In this document: positions 8,231 to 19,480 of the stretch, in pieces
Layout: the number at the start of each line of letters is the position of its first letter
Numbering within the stretch: the stretch's first letter is position 1
Assembly (NCBI GenBank): GCA_024734495.1
Contig: JALMQS010000409.1
Coordinates: 434,305 to 498,304, forward strand
Source: Forficula auricularia
Taxonomy: Eukaryota > Arthropoda > Insecta > Dermaptera > Forficulidae
Length of the DNA: 64,000 bases
Direction of reading: 5' to 3'
The notes under the pieces: model-generated
Told to the model about the DNA's origin: nothing
Seen by the model: the letters and a program-made list of their open reading frames with translations, nothing else
Databases searched by the model: none
Position numbers and translations under genes: made by a program

Positions 8231-9870
8231 TAGTAGATAGATAGATAGAATGATAGATAGATAATGATTTATTGTTTAAAGCCAGTTTGGCTAATACAAT
8301 TTTGAGAAAATAGGACAAAAACAAAAATATAACAATAAAACATTATAAAAAAAAAAAAAAAAAATAAAGTAAACAAACCGAAAAACAAAAAAAAATTTAA
8401 AAATAAAAAATCTTATTAGAAATTTTTTATTTTATCTATTCATTAACTATGAATGCCCGGATGCGGAGAGCCTCAACCACAAAGTGAAACAAGTCTTTTG
8501 CTTGTTCCTCATTACAAATGTTCATTATAATTTCCACGAAGTTATCTTCATCTATCACCTCAGAGGCAAGAAAATATTTATGCAAATAGTGACTGCGGGA
8601 ACCAGTAAATATCGGACAATCTACCGGAATATGTTTTAAATCTTCCTTTGCCTGCATATTGCATAGCGTGCAGTTCACATTTGGGTCCAATTTATAACTG
8701 TTGGAGTTGACATAAAAATGTAGAACTCGAGCATTTGTGGTTCTTAGTTGGTGGATAAGTCGCATTTTGGAGATGGGCAAACGCGTGTTGAGGAGAAAAT
8801 TATTATTAGGGTCCAGACGCTCATATAAGGGTGCATAAGACGAACCATTTACAGCCGATTGGTCCTCAAGGCAGTAAATATTCCGCAACCCACCCACCAG
8901 AACGTCTCTAGCTGCCCTGATTGCATCCACATTTTGTGGATCCCATAGTCTCAACCCATCAATTCTTATAAAAAAACTGTGAACCTGGGACACCCAGTTA
9001 TATTTAAACTTATTAGATTCGGTGCTATGAAGACAAACCAATCGGTTGTAGCAAATTCGGAGGAGTCTACTGAATGGCATAGCGAGAATCCTACACATCC
9101 AGTTAAGTGATCGCTAGAAAGCAACCACCGCAAGTCTGACCGGTTTGAATTCATCCCTAACGATGTAGCCGGGAGTTGATCTGTTCAGAAAGTATAGGCT
9201 TTTAAAAAACACGACTTGGGCTTTTTCGATAATATCGGGGTAACGAAGGGCCCAAATTTCTGAATTGTACAAAAGCACGCTCAAAACAGCAGCCTCATAT
9301 AGGCGCATGATCGAGCCATGATAACCCACTCTTGATCCAAAAATAACAGGCTTTACCCCAGCAAAGGCTCTCTTAATGGTTAACATTCTGTTAGCAGCAT
9401 TGAGGAAGAGACCAGATGAAGAGAAGTTAACGCCCAGGTAACAAAAGTCATTAACAACCTCCATTGACTCACCCTTATAGGCAAAAGAGAGTGCTCTCGG
9501 CAGTCTACCCGCCCGGCTAAAAATTAAAATTTTCGACTTCCGCGTTTTGACCTCCAAAATGTTATCATTACAGTACTCCTCGAGGTCGCCCAAAGCCGCC
9601 TGGAAACCAAAGGGGGTGTCCGCGAACATGACTAAGTCGTCAGCATAAAAAATCATCAGTACATCAATACATCAGTATAGCCATCTATACTGACTTCCCT
9701 GACGCCTTAAGATGTTAAAAATGCATCAAAATCTGCAAGAAAGAGGGAGAATAGCAAGGGGCTAAGTGTGCCACCCTGAAGGACCCCTGCTGAGACATCT
9801 ATCATCTGCTCAGATAAATCTCCATTTATATTTAAAGTGATATTACCATTGTATAAAATTCAAAATAGGT
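8231..9870 (-). mobile_element. 5'-truncated LINE (I/R1/Jockey group), minus strand
   Basis: On the minus strand: partial reverse transcriptase, C-terminal zinc knuckle, stop at 8436, a 3' UTR with AATAAA about 30 bases before the end, then a (TATC)n tail (8231-8264). It begins mid-RT at about 9870, so it is 5' truncated. The simple-repeat tail is typical of several non-LTR clades. No target duplication could be set because the 5' edge is not sharp. Confidence 0.82.
8436..9868 (-). pseudogene. LINE reverse transcriptase C-terminal region, nearly open
   Basis: From 9868 the frame reads NGNITLNINGDLSEQ, then AGVLQGGTLSPLLFSLF (RT fingers/palm), and hits a stop near 9715. After a frame change it gives FYADDLVMFA, the catalytic palm motif, at about 9640. 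From 9656 to 8436 the frame is uninterrupted except for a single TAG at 9114-9116. The C-terminus has CTLC...H....C (C-x2-C-x9-H-x4-C), the zinc knuckle common in I/R1/Jockey-type ORF2 proteins. The N-terminal endonuclease is lost. The low number of stops suggests a fairly recent insertion. RT family is secure; clade is not. Confidence 0.85.
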
Positions 9871-10044
9871 GGTTTCTATCCGGCCGAACTTTGGTCTAGC
9901 CAATAGAAACGATACGGGTGCCGGCTAGCATTTTCTGCTTGTCGACACATATCACTTGTAAAAAAATACCTCTTGCGCTCAACATTCTGTTTTGTTTCGT
10001 TCCATTCGTTAAGAAAAAATATCCAAAAGCTCTGATTGATTTAA

Positions 10045-11859
10045 ACACTATTTGACCGTGCGAATCAATTGGAAAACTCTCTTTTGGATTGCCACGCGGA
10101 TCTGAAAATTAAATTTTCAGAAATTAACCGAAATAACCCTGCTTCGAAAAATACGTTAGAAGATATTAAACCGGCCTTTAATAGAAATAACCTACCAAGC
10201 ATTAATTTGCCAACATTTTCTGATGGCTTTAATGAGTGGCTGGAATTTTACGATTTATTTAAAGTGCAAGTAGAAAATCAGGCGAACCTTTCAGACACCG
10301 AAAAATTAATTTATTTGAAGAATAGTCTAAAAGGAACAGCCTTGAATAAAATAAGAGGGCTGACAATGACTAAGGCCAATTTCTCGATCGCCTTGCAAGT
10401 ATTAAAGAACCATTATGAATCGGAGAGACAAGTCATTTTTCAGTTAATCGATAAGGCAATTGATTTTCCTATAATCAAAAAAATTAATGCAAGCAATTTG
10501 AACGACATTTACGATCACTATATGAACACGTATTCAATTCTTGTTTCAATGAAGAGAGATTCACAGGGAAATACTGATTTTCTCTTAAGAACACTGATGA
10601 GAAAGTTGCCTTCCGACTTTCTGCATCTCTACAACCTTTCGCTAAAATCCAACAAAGTCCCTCCTATATCCTCCCTCTTTGAATTTTTAGCTGAACAAAT
10701 ACAAGCTTTATATGATGACTCCACTACATTTGAAGACAGAGTGGACAGCAAAACTTATCTGAAGGATGCCTCCTGTAAGCCTTCTAAGAAGACAAAATCT
10801 ACAAAAAAGGCATTTGCTACCATAGTGGTAGAAAATAAGATTAGCTGCGCCTATTGCCTGCAGCCGCATCTCCTAAATTTTTGCGCTAATTTCAAAAAGT
10901 TAAGTTTTTCTGAAAAGATGGATTTTTTAAAGAACAATAAATTATGTAAGGTGTGTCTTAAAAAAGATCACAATTTTTTGCTCTGTACTAAAGAATGTAA
11001 TATTTGTAAATTTAATAATCATAATGTTATTTTACATGCTTCACCACAGGAAGTTAGAGATTATTATAAATTGTCTAAGTCTAAAATTAAAAATGAAATA
11101 AATGTTTCAGATATTCAGGAAAATGAAATACCAAAAACCTTATGTACAAATGTCAATGAAAATTCTACGAGGGTTCTACTGGGCCCTGCTTTGATAAGAA
11201 TATTTCATGGAAAAAAACGCTTTAAGGTTAGATGTTTAATTGACACAGCAAGCCAGAGAAATTTTATTACTGCATCTCTGGCAGCTAGATTAAATTTAAA
11301 AATTAAAAGAGAAAACACTCCAGTCTATGGTCTAAGTGACAAGATGGTTTCTCACGTAACTGGTTCGGTTGATGTAAAATTCAATCCTCGTTTCCGGTCC
11401 AACGAAAAAATTAATTGTAGTGCTTGCGTAGTGGAGAAGATTTGTGAGAGTTTGGATAATCAATTTAACGTAGACGAATTTCCCCACTTAAAGGCCTTAC
11501 GCTTAGCAGACCCCGATTTCAATAAAGGGGGTTCCGTTGAGGTATTATTAGGTTCGCAGGTAGTATCACAATTACTCACGGGCGGAATAAAAAGAGGGTC
11601 GCATCCAGATTCACCAGTAGCGTTGGAAAGCAAATTGGGTTTCATATTGTTGGGTGCTTGCTCGGGTACGAGTAAGAAAATTCCCCCAATTATTTCTAAT
11701 TCTTTAATCACCTTAGGTCCAATGGCGAATAAGCCATGGAGTTTATTAGATCAACCGCCGAAGGTAGATCCTATAAAATATGATAGGTTATGCAGGGCCA
11801 CTCCTCTTTCAATACAAGGCAGGATGAAAAAATTACCCTTGAAAAAAGTTACGTCCTAG
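10045..11859 (+). pseudogene. BEL/Pao gag and aspartic protease region
   Basis: Gag packages element RNA and the protease matures the polyprotein. The frame is open from 10045 but has no upstream ATG; a TTG lies at 10069. Counting from 10069, residues ~40-190 form the Gag-like domain of this family (LPSINLPTFSDGFNEWLEFYD). Residues ~255-320 are cysteine-rich (CAYCLQPH, CKVCLKKDH, CNICKF) nucleic-acid-binding knuckles. LIDTASQRNFIT at ~388-399 is the protease active-site motif (DTA), and VLLGSQV follows near 503. The frame runs straight into integrase-like sequence near 11800 and stops at 11857-11859, after an A-run frameshift. It is uninterrupted for ~600 codons but cannot make a full Pol. 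Confidence 0.9.
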
Positions 11860-12020
11860 TGCTGGTTTTCCAAGCCACAAAAGCAATACATTTAAAGTTG
11901 GTCTCAAACCTTACTAGGGAGAATTTTTGGCTTCTTTTAAAGGGTTCATATCCAGAAGGGCTCTACCTCATTCCGTATATTCTGAATGTGTTTATTATGT
12001 TATTCAAAAAAGATAGTTAA
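11805..12020 (+). pseudogene. BEL/Pao integrase remnant
   Basis: The +1 frame relative to gag reads SYVLVLVFQATKAIHLKLV, then LTRENFW, the start of the integrase catalytic core in BEL/Pao elements. A further shift near 11938 exposes FISRRALPHSVYSE, corresponding to the segment before the second catalytic acidic residue. The sequence then ends. Everything between protease and this point (RT, RNase H, integrase N-terminus, roughly 2.5 kb in family members) is absent. At least two frameshifts and truncation make it dead. Confidence 0.8.
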
Positions 12021-12066
12021 TTAATGTCTAGAAGATCTCCTAGTGTTTAGAAAACATGTTCTAGAC

Positions 12067-12965
12067 CAGTGGTCCCCAACCTGAGGGCGAGCGCCCCCAA
12101 GTCGACGATTTGGGTTATCAGGGGGGAAATAAATAAGTGGGGGTAGACGAGTATTCAAAGGGGGAAATATTAAAATAATACTATACAGTAGAACCAGAAT
12201 AAAGCAATAAGAAAGTTTTCAAAGTTTCATTTATTTTTTTCAAATTTTAAATGTCAACTTTCATAATTTTTCCATATTCCAATTTAAAAATGAAAACATA
12301 TACTCCTGTTTTTTAAATGTACGTCAATGATCTTACTTTATTATTTCACTTCTTTGTTCTTAAAAAAAAACTGTAAAAATGTACATTTTAATTTTTTTCT
12401 ATTTTATTTAAGAGTGACCGAATAAAACTGCTTTGGTTGTTTTTATATACGGTAATAAAATTGTTTAAAATAATAAAACTGCTTTATTATTTACACTTTA
12501 CTTCAATTAATCATGATTAATTGATAGCAACACCTTACACACGTGTTAACAGACTGAGCGCGAAGGACTGGGGGATTGAAGTATAAAACATCTCAAATTA
12601 CAAATTCACCACTAGGTGATCTATATCCGTGTTTCTTAAAAAACTCCATGCGGACTAATTGCGAAATGATGCTGGATCATACCTAGATGGATCATATCTT
12701 TTTCATTTCTTTTGGTCCAGATTTAAGATTTAGCTGACTCCAATAGCCTCAACCAGCAGTGGTCTAGCGATATACATATATCTTGTTAAAAAAAAAACGC
12801 TGTCAAAAATAACTCTCTTTATATCAATATATCCACTTAATACTAATTAGAAAAATACTTTACTTCAAATTAAAATTAAGCATACAATGAAAATGAAAAG
12901 GGGGCGATAAGTGTTAGTCAACCTCCACAACGGGGCGATGGGCCACAAAAGTTTGGGAACCACAC
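12067..12965. mobile_element. Non-autonomous hAT element, 0.9 kb, with perfect 8-bp TSD
   Basis: The 8-bp direct repeat TTCTAGAC (12059-12066 and 12966-12973) bounds termini CAGTGGTCCCCAACC and GTTTGGGAACCACAC, the classic hAT end form. There is no ORF with transposase motifs. The interior is AT-rich with repeats of AATAAAACTGCTTT near 12422 and 12470. It inserted into the tail of the BEL/Pao remnant or adjoining DNA. Confidence 0.9.
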
Positions 12966-12973
12966 TTCTAGAC

Positions 12974-13890
12974 CAAGTACCAAGTGTGCTAGCAGGGTAA
13001 TAGTCTCGTTATAATTAAATGAGATGGCCAAAATTTAATTTCTACTTGCAATTAAATAAAGATTTACGAATTTATAGCAAAACAAGTGTGTTTTTTTTTA
13101 CTAACTCTACTAATAAACCTTTCCTGTTTCTGCTAATTTTATGTCTTCCTATACTTAAGGTAAAATTTTGCTGGGTCCCACTTTTTTCACCCCCCATCCC
13201 GCATTCAAACACTCACTTTCCCGCAAATTTCTGTTCCATAGTTGACAACCCTAATCACAAGCTTTTTCAAAATTATTATTGAAATTTAAATTTAAAAGTG
13301 TCTTTTAGTTTATCGTCTCTTTGTCTTGAGCTTTTCTTCATTCATCCTATTAAATACTTATTATTAAATTTGTGCTTCAAGAGAGTGGGTCGTCGTCCCC
13401 TCTTTTCTGGGCCCCTGATGGTGCTCCCAACCCCGGAGGACCTGTTGCACTCGGCAACAGGCTTTCGATGGCCAACTTGACTTCATTAGCTAGTACATTA
13501 GATTCACATTTATCAAAATGATTTATTGGATTTTTAGTATTAGTGGTGGATTTTGTTTTACTATTGTTTACATAACATTAATGCAGCTAAATCTAGAATC
13601 TGAGTGACTTATGCTCTATTTTATATCTTGAATATCTTAAAGTATGAAAAACAACCAGAAGTATACATAACAAGAATTTTTCTTTTCGTCATAGATAAAC
13701 ATATTTCAGAGCATATTTGTAGATATTAAAATTTTCTTCTTTTTTTTTTTTTAGAAAAATTATTTCCCTTTTAATACATATATTATGCTGATTTTATTGC
13801 ACTTTCTCAGCATTGCTGCTGGAAAACTTTCACCTATCCCTTGGATGGAGTGGGATTAGGCTCGGTCGATGTGGAAAGGAAATTCATCCT
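12974..13890. other. Unassigned AT-rich DNA
   Basis: No gene is recognised. A GC-richer patch at 13385-13480 contains a short perfect hairpin (CTGTTGC/GCAACAG near 13442-13461). Open frames at 13019-13282 and 13298-13480 have no motif or supporting signal. Confidence 0.5.
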
Positions 13891-13904
13891 GGCCCCCATG
13901 ACGT

Positions 13905-14720
13905 TCCCGATGGTATTAATTCAGGAATTTCCGCACAATGTGGCATGTCTGTAGAATCGCGATCTTCTGGGTCGTTTTGAAGGTCCAATTTGGCATGCCT
14001 ATCTTCTCTAAATTCCTTATAAAATTAGGAGTAACAACTGCCTCTGCGGATATTACTAGAGGACCTTATTTAATTTTCAGATATTTTTCATCTCTATCGC
14101 CAGGTCTTCATATTTTCTTATTTTTTCGTCCTATGTTGACTTGATGTTATGCGTCAAAGGGATAGCGATGTCGATTAAGCAAGCTGTCTTCTCGATTTTA
14201 TTGTGGATGACAATATCTGATCTGTTATGGGCCACTCGCTTATCTGAGAGAATCGGTTTGTCCCGGTACATCAATTGGTTTGATCCCTCAAGCACTTCGA
14301 GTGGTTCATATTTGTAGTAAGGCGGTGTATCTATGCCCAACAATCCAAATTTGATTCCCAGCTGTTGGTGTATTAGTTTGGCGACTTGGTTATGACGTCT
14401 AAGATATGCGTTGTCCGCTAATGCCTAGCATCCAGGCATGATGTGTTCGATGGATTCCCCAGGTTTACCACATTTTCTACAAATATCTGCTACATACGTT
14501 CATTTTCAAGATGTGTTTCTGGTAATTTCGGGTTTTCATTACCCTATCTTGAATAGCGAAGATAAACCCATCTGTCTCTGGATATAGGTCCTCATCTCAG
14601 CGATGCCTGTCGATCGATGTTTCTGTCGTCTATCAACCCCGGGAATCTTCCGTTCATCTTTTTGCCTCTCCATTTTTGTATCTCTTTCGCTGATAGGTGT
14701 TATTGAAAATGGAGGTTTCT
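13905..14720 (-). pseudogene. LINE ORF2 C-terminal remnant, multiply broken
   Basis: Read on the minus strand from ~14720: KWRGKKMNGRFPG, FAIQDRVMKTRNYQKHIL, a cysteine pair in ADICRKCGKPGESIEHIMPGC, then AYLRRHNQVAKLIHQQLG. The longest open piece (14343-14131) has PYYKYEPLEVLEG, HNRSDIVIHNK and CLIDIAIPLTHNI, followed by KYEDLAIEMKNI and a tail ending near CHIVRKF at 13930. These motifs form the C-terminal part of a widespread arthropod non-LTR retrotransposon protein. There are several stops and frameshifts, no RT catalytic motif in this piece, and no obvious tail or target duplication. Confidence 0.8.
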
Positions 14721-15186
14721 TTGTTGGAGTCTTAAAGGTGTGTATCCCACATCACCCTCAACCACAATCTTCATGAGCTCACAACTCGAAGATTTTAATG
14801 TGACTCTCATTTCGGACTCAAGGACTCTGCATTGATTAAATATGTTAATCGAGCCTCTTTCTCCTGTTGCAGATTTTTGTCACACGTTTTTTTATATTTC
14901 TCTCCGAAGTCATGCTTTAGCTGAGTGTGTGGTACAGATTGGTAGTTTAAGATAATCCTAGATATTTATATACGGGGCCTTCCTCATAATCATATATTAT
15001 TATTTTCATTTTTTTCTCTCCTATTGAAGGAGGTTTGTATAATATACATCGGCTATAAACAGCAGAGATGATAGCTTCTATTTTGTTATTATTATTATTA
15101 TTTCAAGTGCCATTCCGCGTATCGGCGATTATTATGAATATGAAAGATTTCAATTTGTCGATGGATAATAGATCGAAATTTTCTTA
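14721..15186. other. Unassigned DNA with a short (ATT)n tract
   Basis: Possibly the upstream continuation of the broken LINE to about 14900. 15081-15104 is a short TTATTATTATTATTA simple repeat. Nothing else is recognised. Confidence 0.4.
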
Positions 15187-15312
15187 GAAAATCATAATAT
15201 GGTTTCATCTATTAAATCCGATGGAATGGAATATTTTTAATTATATGTCAGAGGGGGTGAAAAACAATCCATTCCATCGGATCTAATAGATGACACCATT
15301 TTATGATTTTCT
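15187..15312. repeat. Inverted repeat (two ~45-base arms)
   Basis: GAAAATCATAATATGGT... at 15187 is answered by ...ACCATTTTATGATTTTC ending at 15312, and both arms contain a copy of CCGATGGAATGGA or its complement. The right arm overlaps the 3' part of the SINE-like unit that follows on the minus strand. Confidence 0.7.
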
Positions 15313-15508
15313 AAAATTGTTATGGAGAGTGTTCTCTCCATTGTAATTTTCCCGGGGAAATTTTTGATAGGGGTGATTTCCCATTGTCCTTCCTCTGAAG
15401 AAATCAGATTATAACCGGTCAAATATTTGTAGGGAGTAGGGCTTGAACCAGCGCTAGCTTGATTAGAAGGCATGTTCTATAATCGCTCGGCCAACCTGAC
15501 TTCCTATA
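15240..15508 (-). mobile_element. tRNA-derived SINE-like unit, minus strand
   Basis: On the minus strand, GGTTGGCCGAGCGATTATAG (A-box-like, about 15478-15497) and GGTTCAAGCCC (B-box, about 15438-15448) resemble a leucine-type tRNA head. A long body ending in the ATAATTAAAAATA-like tail follows. The anticodon arm is not convincing, so it is a SINE and not a tRNA gene. It shares its 3' end with the unit at 16280-16415. Confidence 0.65.
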
Positions 15509-16279
15509 TATTAATTATAATATTTGTCATTTAATAGAAATAAAATTATATAACTATAATTTTTAAGTTGTGACAGTTTTTTTTTCAAATTTTCAAATAA
15601 AAAATGGCCCTAAAACGAGAAAATATTCGGAAATCATAACTATTGTCCAAACTGCTCTTCTAGTACTTGAAGATTTATTATCCATATTTTCGCCCTAAAT
15701 ATGACCATGACCAGGTATCTATCTATCTTTTGATTGTTTATGTGAATTTCAATTTAGTTTCACAATATTTAATTTATTTATGAATACGTTCGAATATTTT
15801 AAATTTAGAAAATTTTGCTAGTTGTTCAACTCAATTCAATTATTCTACGTTATGATACCTGACCCTATGATAAATGGGATGAATACATAATTAGATATTG
15901 GTATGGGTCGATTAGATATCGCAATTTGCATTCTCTAACGCTGAATAACGACGATGTTAATTGTTCTCTATTAATCAGGCTGAGAAATTGGATTTAGTTA
16001 ATGTTTGGAGTTTAATTTTCTGGTCGATGAAGTTCCAAGATCTCGTAGGAGAATCCCCCCTCTCTTGATACTAAAATAAATTATTCACTTTCTAATTAGG
16101 AAAGTTTCTTATGTCCATGCTAAAAGCTTCATTAAATGACAAAAAAAATCATGTTCGTGACAGAAATATGCATAGAAAACACATAATTAGTATCAAAGAG
16201 GAGAATCAGAATTACATTTCTATTCAACACTTGGGTGAAAAAAATCTAATTAACTAAGAAAATCTCAAGAGGATGTCAT
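15509..16279. other. AT-rich DNA, nothing recognised
   Basis: No coding frame over 60 codons, no repeat partner within the window and no structured motif were noticed. Confidence 0.5.
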
Positions 16280-16415
16280 CTTTTAGATCCGATATGGAAT
16301 GGGTTATTTTTAATTATATGTCAGAAGAGTTGTTTTTTACTCCCTCGGGAATCGAACTCGAGTGTCAATAATAGCAATCCGGGTCAATTGGCTATACTGT
16401 GAGGTGAACCCTTCT
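16280..16415 (-). mobile_element. Second tRNA-derived SINE-like unit, minus strand
   Basis: The minus strand has a B-box GAGTTCGATTCCC (about 16348-16360) following an AGTATAGCCAATTGACC A-box region. It shares the ATGTCAGA...TTTTAATTATATG tail with the unit at 15240. It is shorter and its body is truncated. Confidence 0.55.
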
Positions 16416-16521
16416 GATATTATGTGAACGCGCTAAATATTTTACTCAAAGATTTAAATCTTCATTTGTAAATTTTCGCGGTCAAATTATTCTAAATTTA
16501 AACACATAGCCATGCCATATT

Positions 16522-16602
16522 TAAATGGCCTTTTTGCCCTGGCGGACAATTTTAGAGGGTTTAAGAGCGAGCCTCCGTGCAGCTGCAGCTCCTAAGGTGA
16601 CT
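16522..16602. repeat. ~80-bp dispersed repeat, copy 1
   Basis: AAATGGCCTTTTT...GGCGGAC...TTTTAGAGGGTTTAA...AGCTCCTAAG is repeated at 26333-26413 in the same orientation. It contains a GCAGCTGC palindrome. Identity unknown. Confidence 0.65.
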
Positions 16603-16614
16603 CATTATCTAGAG

Positions 16615-16770
16615 ACCGGATTTTTATGCAGTAAAAACTGCCAAAATATGCCATAAAATGTGCAGTTACAAATGCTGAAATATGCAAGTAATATGCAGAA
16701 TAAGTTAAAATATGCAAATATATGCAGTAAAAGATGGTAAAATAAATTTTTTTATGCACTAAAAAATAAA
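16615..16770. repeat. Cluster of ATGCA-type motifs
   Basis: About eight ATGCA or ATGTGCA/ATGCC variants lie within ~130 bases (for example AATATGCAAG, AATATGCAGA, TATGCAAAT). Dense short subterminal motifs like this can be transposase-binding arrays of hAT elements. No terminus was identified here. Confidence 0.4.
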
Positions 16771-17387
16771 AATTGAAGGCAAAAACACTTTTTATTTGAA
16801 GGCGTCCTATGAAAGGAATAAAATGATAAATTAAGCTATAGACACCAAGAGTCAAATAGGTATGTACTTTTACTGAGTAAAACATTGAGCAAAATTCTCA
16901 TTACATTTAAGAGCCAGTAAGTTTACTAATAGATGTAATATGGGTTATGGATTTTACTTGGAATGGAGGTTAGAAAATTTAAAATCTGAGCGAACTATTA
17001 AAAATTTCTAAATAATAGTTGATGGGGTGCAACCGTTGGAGTTGATTTTAATAAATTACAAAGGGTTGCCTGAATTTGATTTGGTTTGGGGGAATTGAAT
17101 CTCAACCATTCAGGATATTGGGTAAATCCAATTGATCAATTGGTTACCATGGATTCGGAAACATGGATATGAATTTTTAATTGCTTATTCTCCAATATGT
17201 TTTTGTAATTTTTTCTAATTTTCTTATAGATAGCTGTACCGCTTTACTTCAAATTTTCAGGGAAAATCAAAATTACTACCTTTTTAATTATGGATTCGTT
17301 GTTTTTTCTTTTTTTTCAAATATAAGTAATTGCTTTTTTAAAAAGCGTCGCCTAATTGGAATGTAAAATTATATTCTCAAAGTTTAA
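16771..17387. other. AT-rich DNA, nothing recognised
   Basis: Only short open frames (for example 17181-17366) without motifs. No repeat match was noticed within the window. Confidence 0.45.
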
Positions 17388-17530
17388 ATACACTCGACTC
17401 TCGATAATTCCAAATTCAAGGGAATACAAGAAAAATTCAAATTATCGAGACTTCAAATTATCAAAAAGATTGAATAATCAAGAGGAAAGAAAAAATTCGA
17501 ATTATTAAGTGTGAAACGTACTCTACTTCC
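17388..17530. mobile_element. pogo/Tigger-like MITE, truncated
   Basis: It begins ACTCGACTCTCGATAATTCC and contains the internal AAATTATCGAGACTT and GAATTATTAAG blocks shared with the fuller copies at 20151-20628 and 50334-50784. The right terminus is missing. Confidence 0.65.
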
Positions 17531-18251
17531 CTAGAAACCAACTTATAAAGCAATTATTGCATAAATAAATCAATTGAACTGCCTCTTTTCCTTTTAAAAT
17601 AGTAGCGTAATCATTTTTAACCGGGAGTTTATTATGCTTGTGAGCGGTTTCCTTGAAATATTTTGATATTTTATCTATATTGCTCTGTATTTTTGGTTCG
17701 GTTTTGGATTTGGTCTTTAATACACGAAAACTTTACTCATCTTTCAAAACGTGTTTTTATTTAAAAACTACATACCTCAACCTTCTTATGTCGTTCTCAT
17801 GCTTGAGGATTTTTGAACTGAGTGGGTACCTATACTTAAAAGTTCGTAAAACATATTAAAAGCAAATTTTATTAAAATTCCACCTATTAATTTTTCATAA
17901 GTATTCAAATGAATCTTGGTTTAATCATTTTCTTCATAAACTAATTAATTTTACAACCCATTTGCCGCCTCCTAAGGTTGACGCCCCTGCCAGCGCCAGC
18001 CCTGGTATAGTACATTAAGATTTCTTAGGAAAAATCTCAAGTACACATGCTAAATATGCCTGAGTGCAGTGCTAGTGCTGCTATATATGCATTATATTTA
18101 AAAGTCAAAGTATTACATAAAAAAATAAAACTTTAATTTAGAAAAAAATGTGAAAACTTTTTCAAGATTTGTTTTGTTTATTTCGAAATTTTTTGTTAGC
18201 GAATGGTTTGAACTAGAAAGTCGATAAAAATAATTTAAAAATAAAAAATAA
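17531..18251. other. AT-rich DNA, nothing recognised
   Basis: A 68-codon open frame at 17653-17859 has no recognisable features. 17950-18010 is a short less AT-rich patch. No repeat assignment. Confidence 0.45.
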
Positions 18252-19195
18252 AACCGACTTCAAAAAACTTAAATGCAACAAATAAAATAATAATAACTTA
18301 AAAATAAAATAAAATGCACTAAATGGTATAAAATAATTGTCTTATTTAGTTACAACAAAACGACGAAATATTAACATGAAATTACTTTTTGAAGTCGGTG
18401 CCAAACAAACTATACCTATAAGCGAGCGTACCCGCCAAACGTACTAAGTAAGATTCGCCGAGTGCGATTCATAAAATGTATGTTTAGCACCGACTTCAAA
18501 AAGTGATTTCATGTTAATATTTCGTTGTAACTAAATTAGATTATTATTTTATACCTTTAAGTGTATTTTATTTTTATTTTTAAATTTTATTATTTTATTT
18601 GTTGCATTTAATTTTTTGAAGTCGGTTTTATTTTTTTTATAAAAATTATTTTTATTTTTCTCTTTTTAGTGATGTTATTAATAGTGACTTAATATAATAC
18701 CTTGCATGCATCTCGTAGGAGAAAGCACAGGCCGAATGAATCAGAAAATGATAATAAAATTCAATTCATAAATATAGAAATTCTCTCGAAACGTTTGCGG
18801 GTTTTAAATGAATGTTATAAGATTTTTTATAAAAGATTTTATATTTATCATAATTTCGATTATTTGTTCATAAGAATTGGAGATTTACGTTATTTCGTCG
18901 TTGATCATATCATCAGAACTTGGCCAAATTAATATGGCACTATCCCTAAGATACCACCTTTCCAATAAAAAAAGAATCATCGAAATCGGTTCATAAACAA
19001 AGAAGTTAGGCCTGAACAAACCTAACAAAAAAGGTCTAATACCAAATTGGCAAAAAAAAACGGGACCAATCGTGAAGCTAGACTGAACTCAATGCAAAAA
19101 AACCCATCAAAATCGGTTCACAATTGCCGGAGATATGAGGTAACATAGACAAAAAAAAAAAAATTCAGTAACCTCCTGCTTTTTTAAAGTCGGTT
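18252..19195. mobile_element. AACCGACTTC terminal-repeat element, copy 1
   Basis: The ends are AACCGACTTCAAAAAA (18252) and its complement ending at 19195. The first ~380 bases form an internal palindrome (18252-18632) around a spacer at 18400-18480, with GAAGTCGGTGCCAAACA and its inverse. The 3' part (18690-19195) matches 56735-57150 plus 57767-57870. A solitary right end lies at 21995-22032. A 76-codon frame (18702-18932) shows no transposase motif. Superfamily unknown. Confidence 0.75.
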
Positions 19196-19480
19196 AAAAA
19201 TTAGCAGTTTTAGTAGTTTATTAATACATAATTTTGCTATAACGTTTAAAAAAATTAGCTGGAACCCTTTAAGATCTCTTCATCATGTCATGAACATTCT
19301 TAGAGGAGGGTGTCAATTTTCCTCCTTGTGATCGATTAAAATTGTTCATTACTGTCTTGAACAGCAACAAATGGTTTGAAATCTGTGTCAGTGAATCACT
19401 CAATAACTGAAGTGTGAATTATGAATTTATTTTATATTAAAGTAAAAATTAAATAATTAATTTTGTTAAGCGAGAATGGT
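19196..19480. other. AT-rich DNA, nothing recognised
   Basis: No ORF or repeat partner was noticed. Confidence 0.4.

Larger units (their letters stand above)
9885..12035 (+). mobile_element. BEL/Pao LTR retrotransposon, internally deleted
   Basis: The interior holds a gag-protease frame (about 10045-11859) fused to a degraded integrase segment (11800-12020). Reverse transcriptase and RNase H are missing. No LTR pair is recognisable on either side and no primer-binding site could be identified. It abuts a LINE on the left and a hAT insertion on the right. Confidence 0.85.

Noticed and set aside
11460..11711. 83-codon minus-strand open frame
   Set aside because: It is the antisense shadow of the BEL/Pao gag-protease frame.
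15430..15508. tRNA-Leu gene on minus
   Set aside because: It lacks a sound anticodon arm and variable arm and continues into a repeated SINE-like body.
18702..18932. 76-codon open frame as transposase of the AACCGACTTC element
   Set aside because: No transposase motif; the corresponding region of the second copy (56770-57000) does not preserve the frame.
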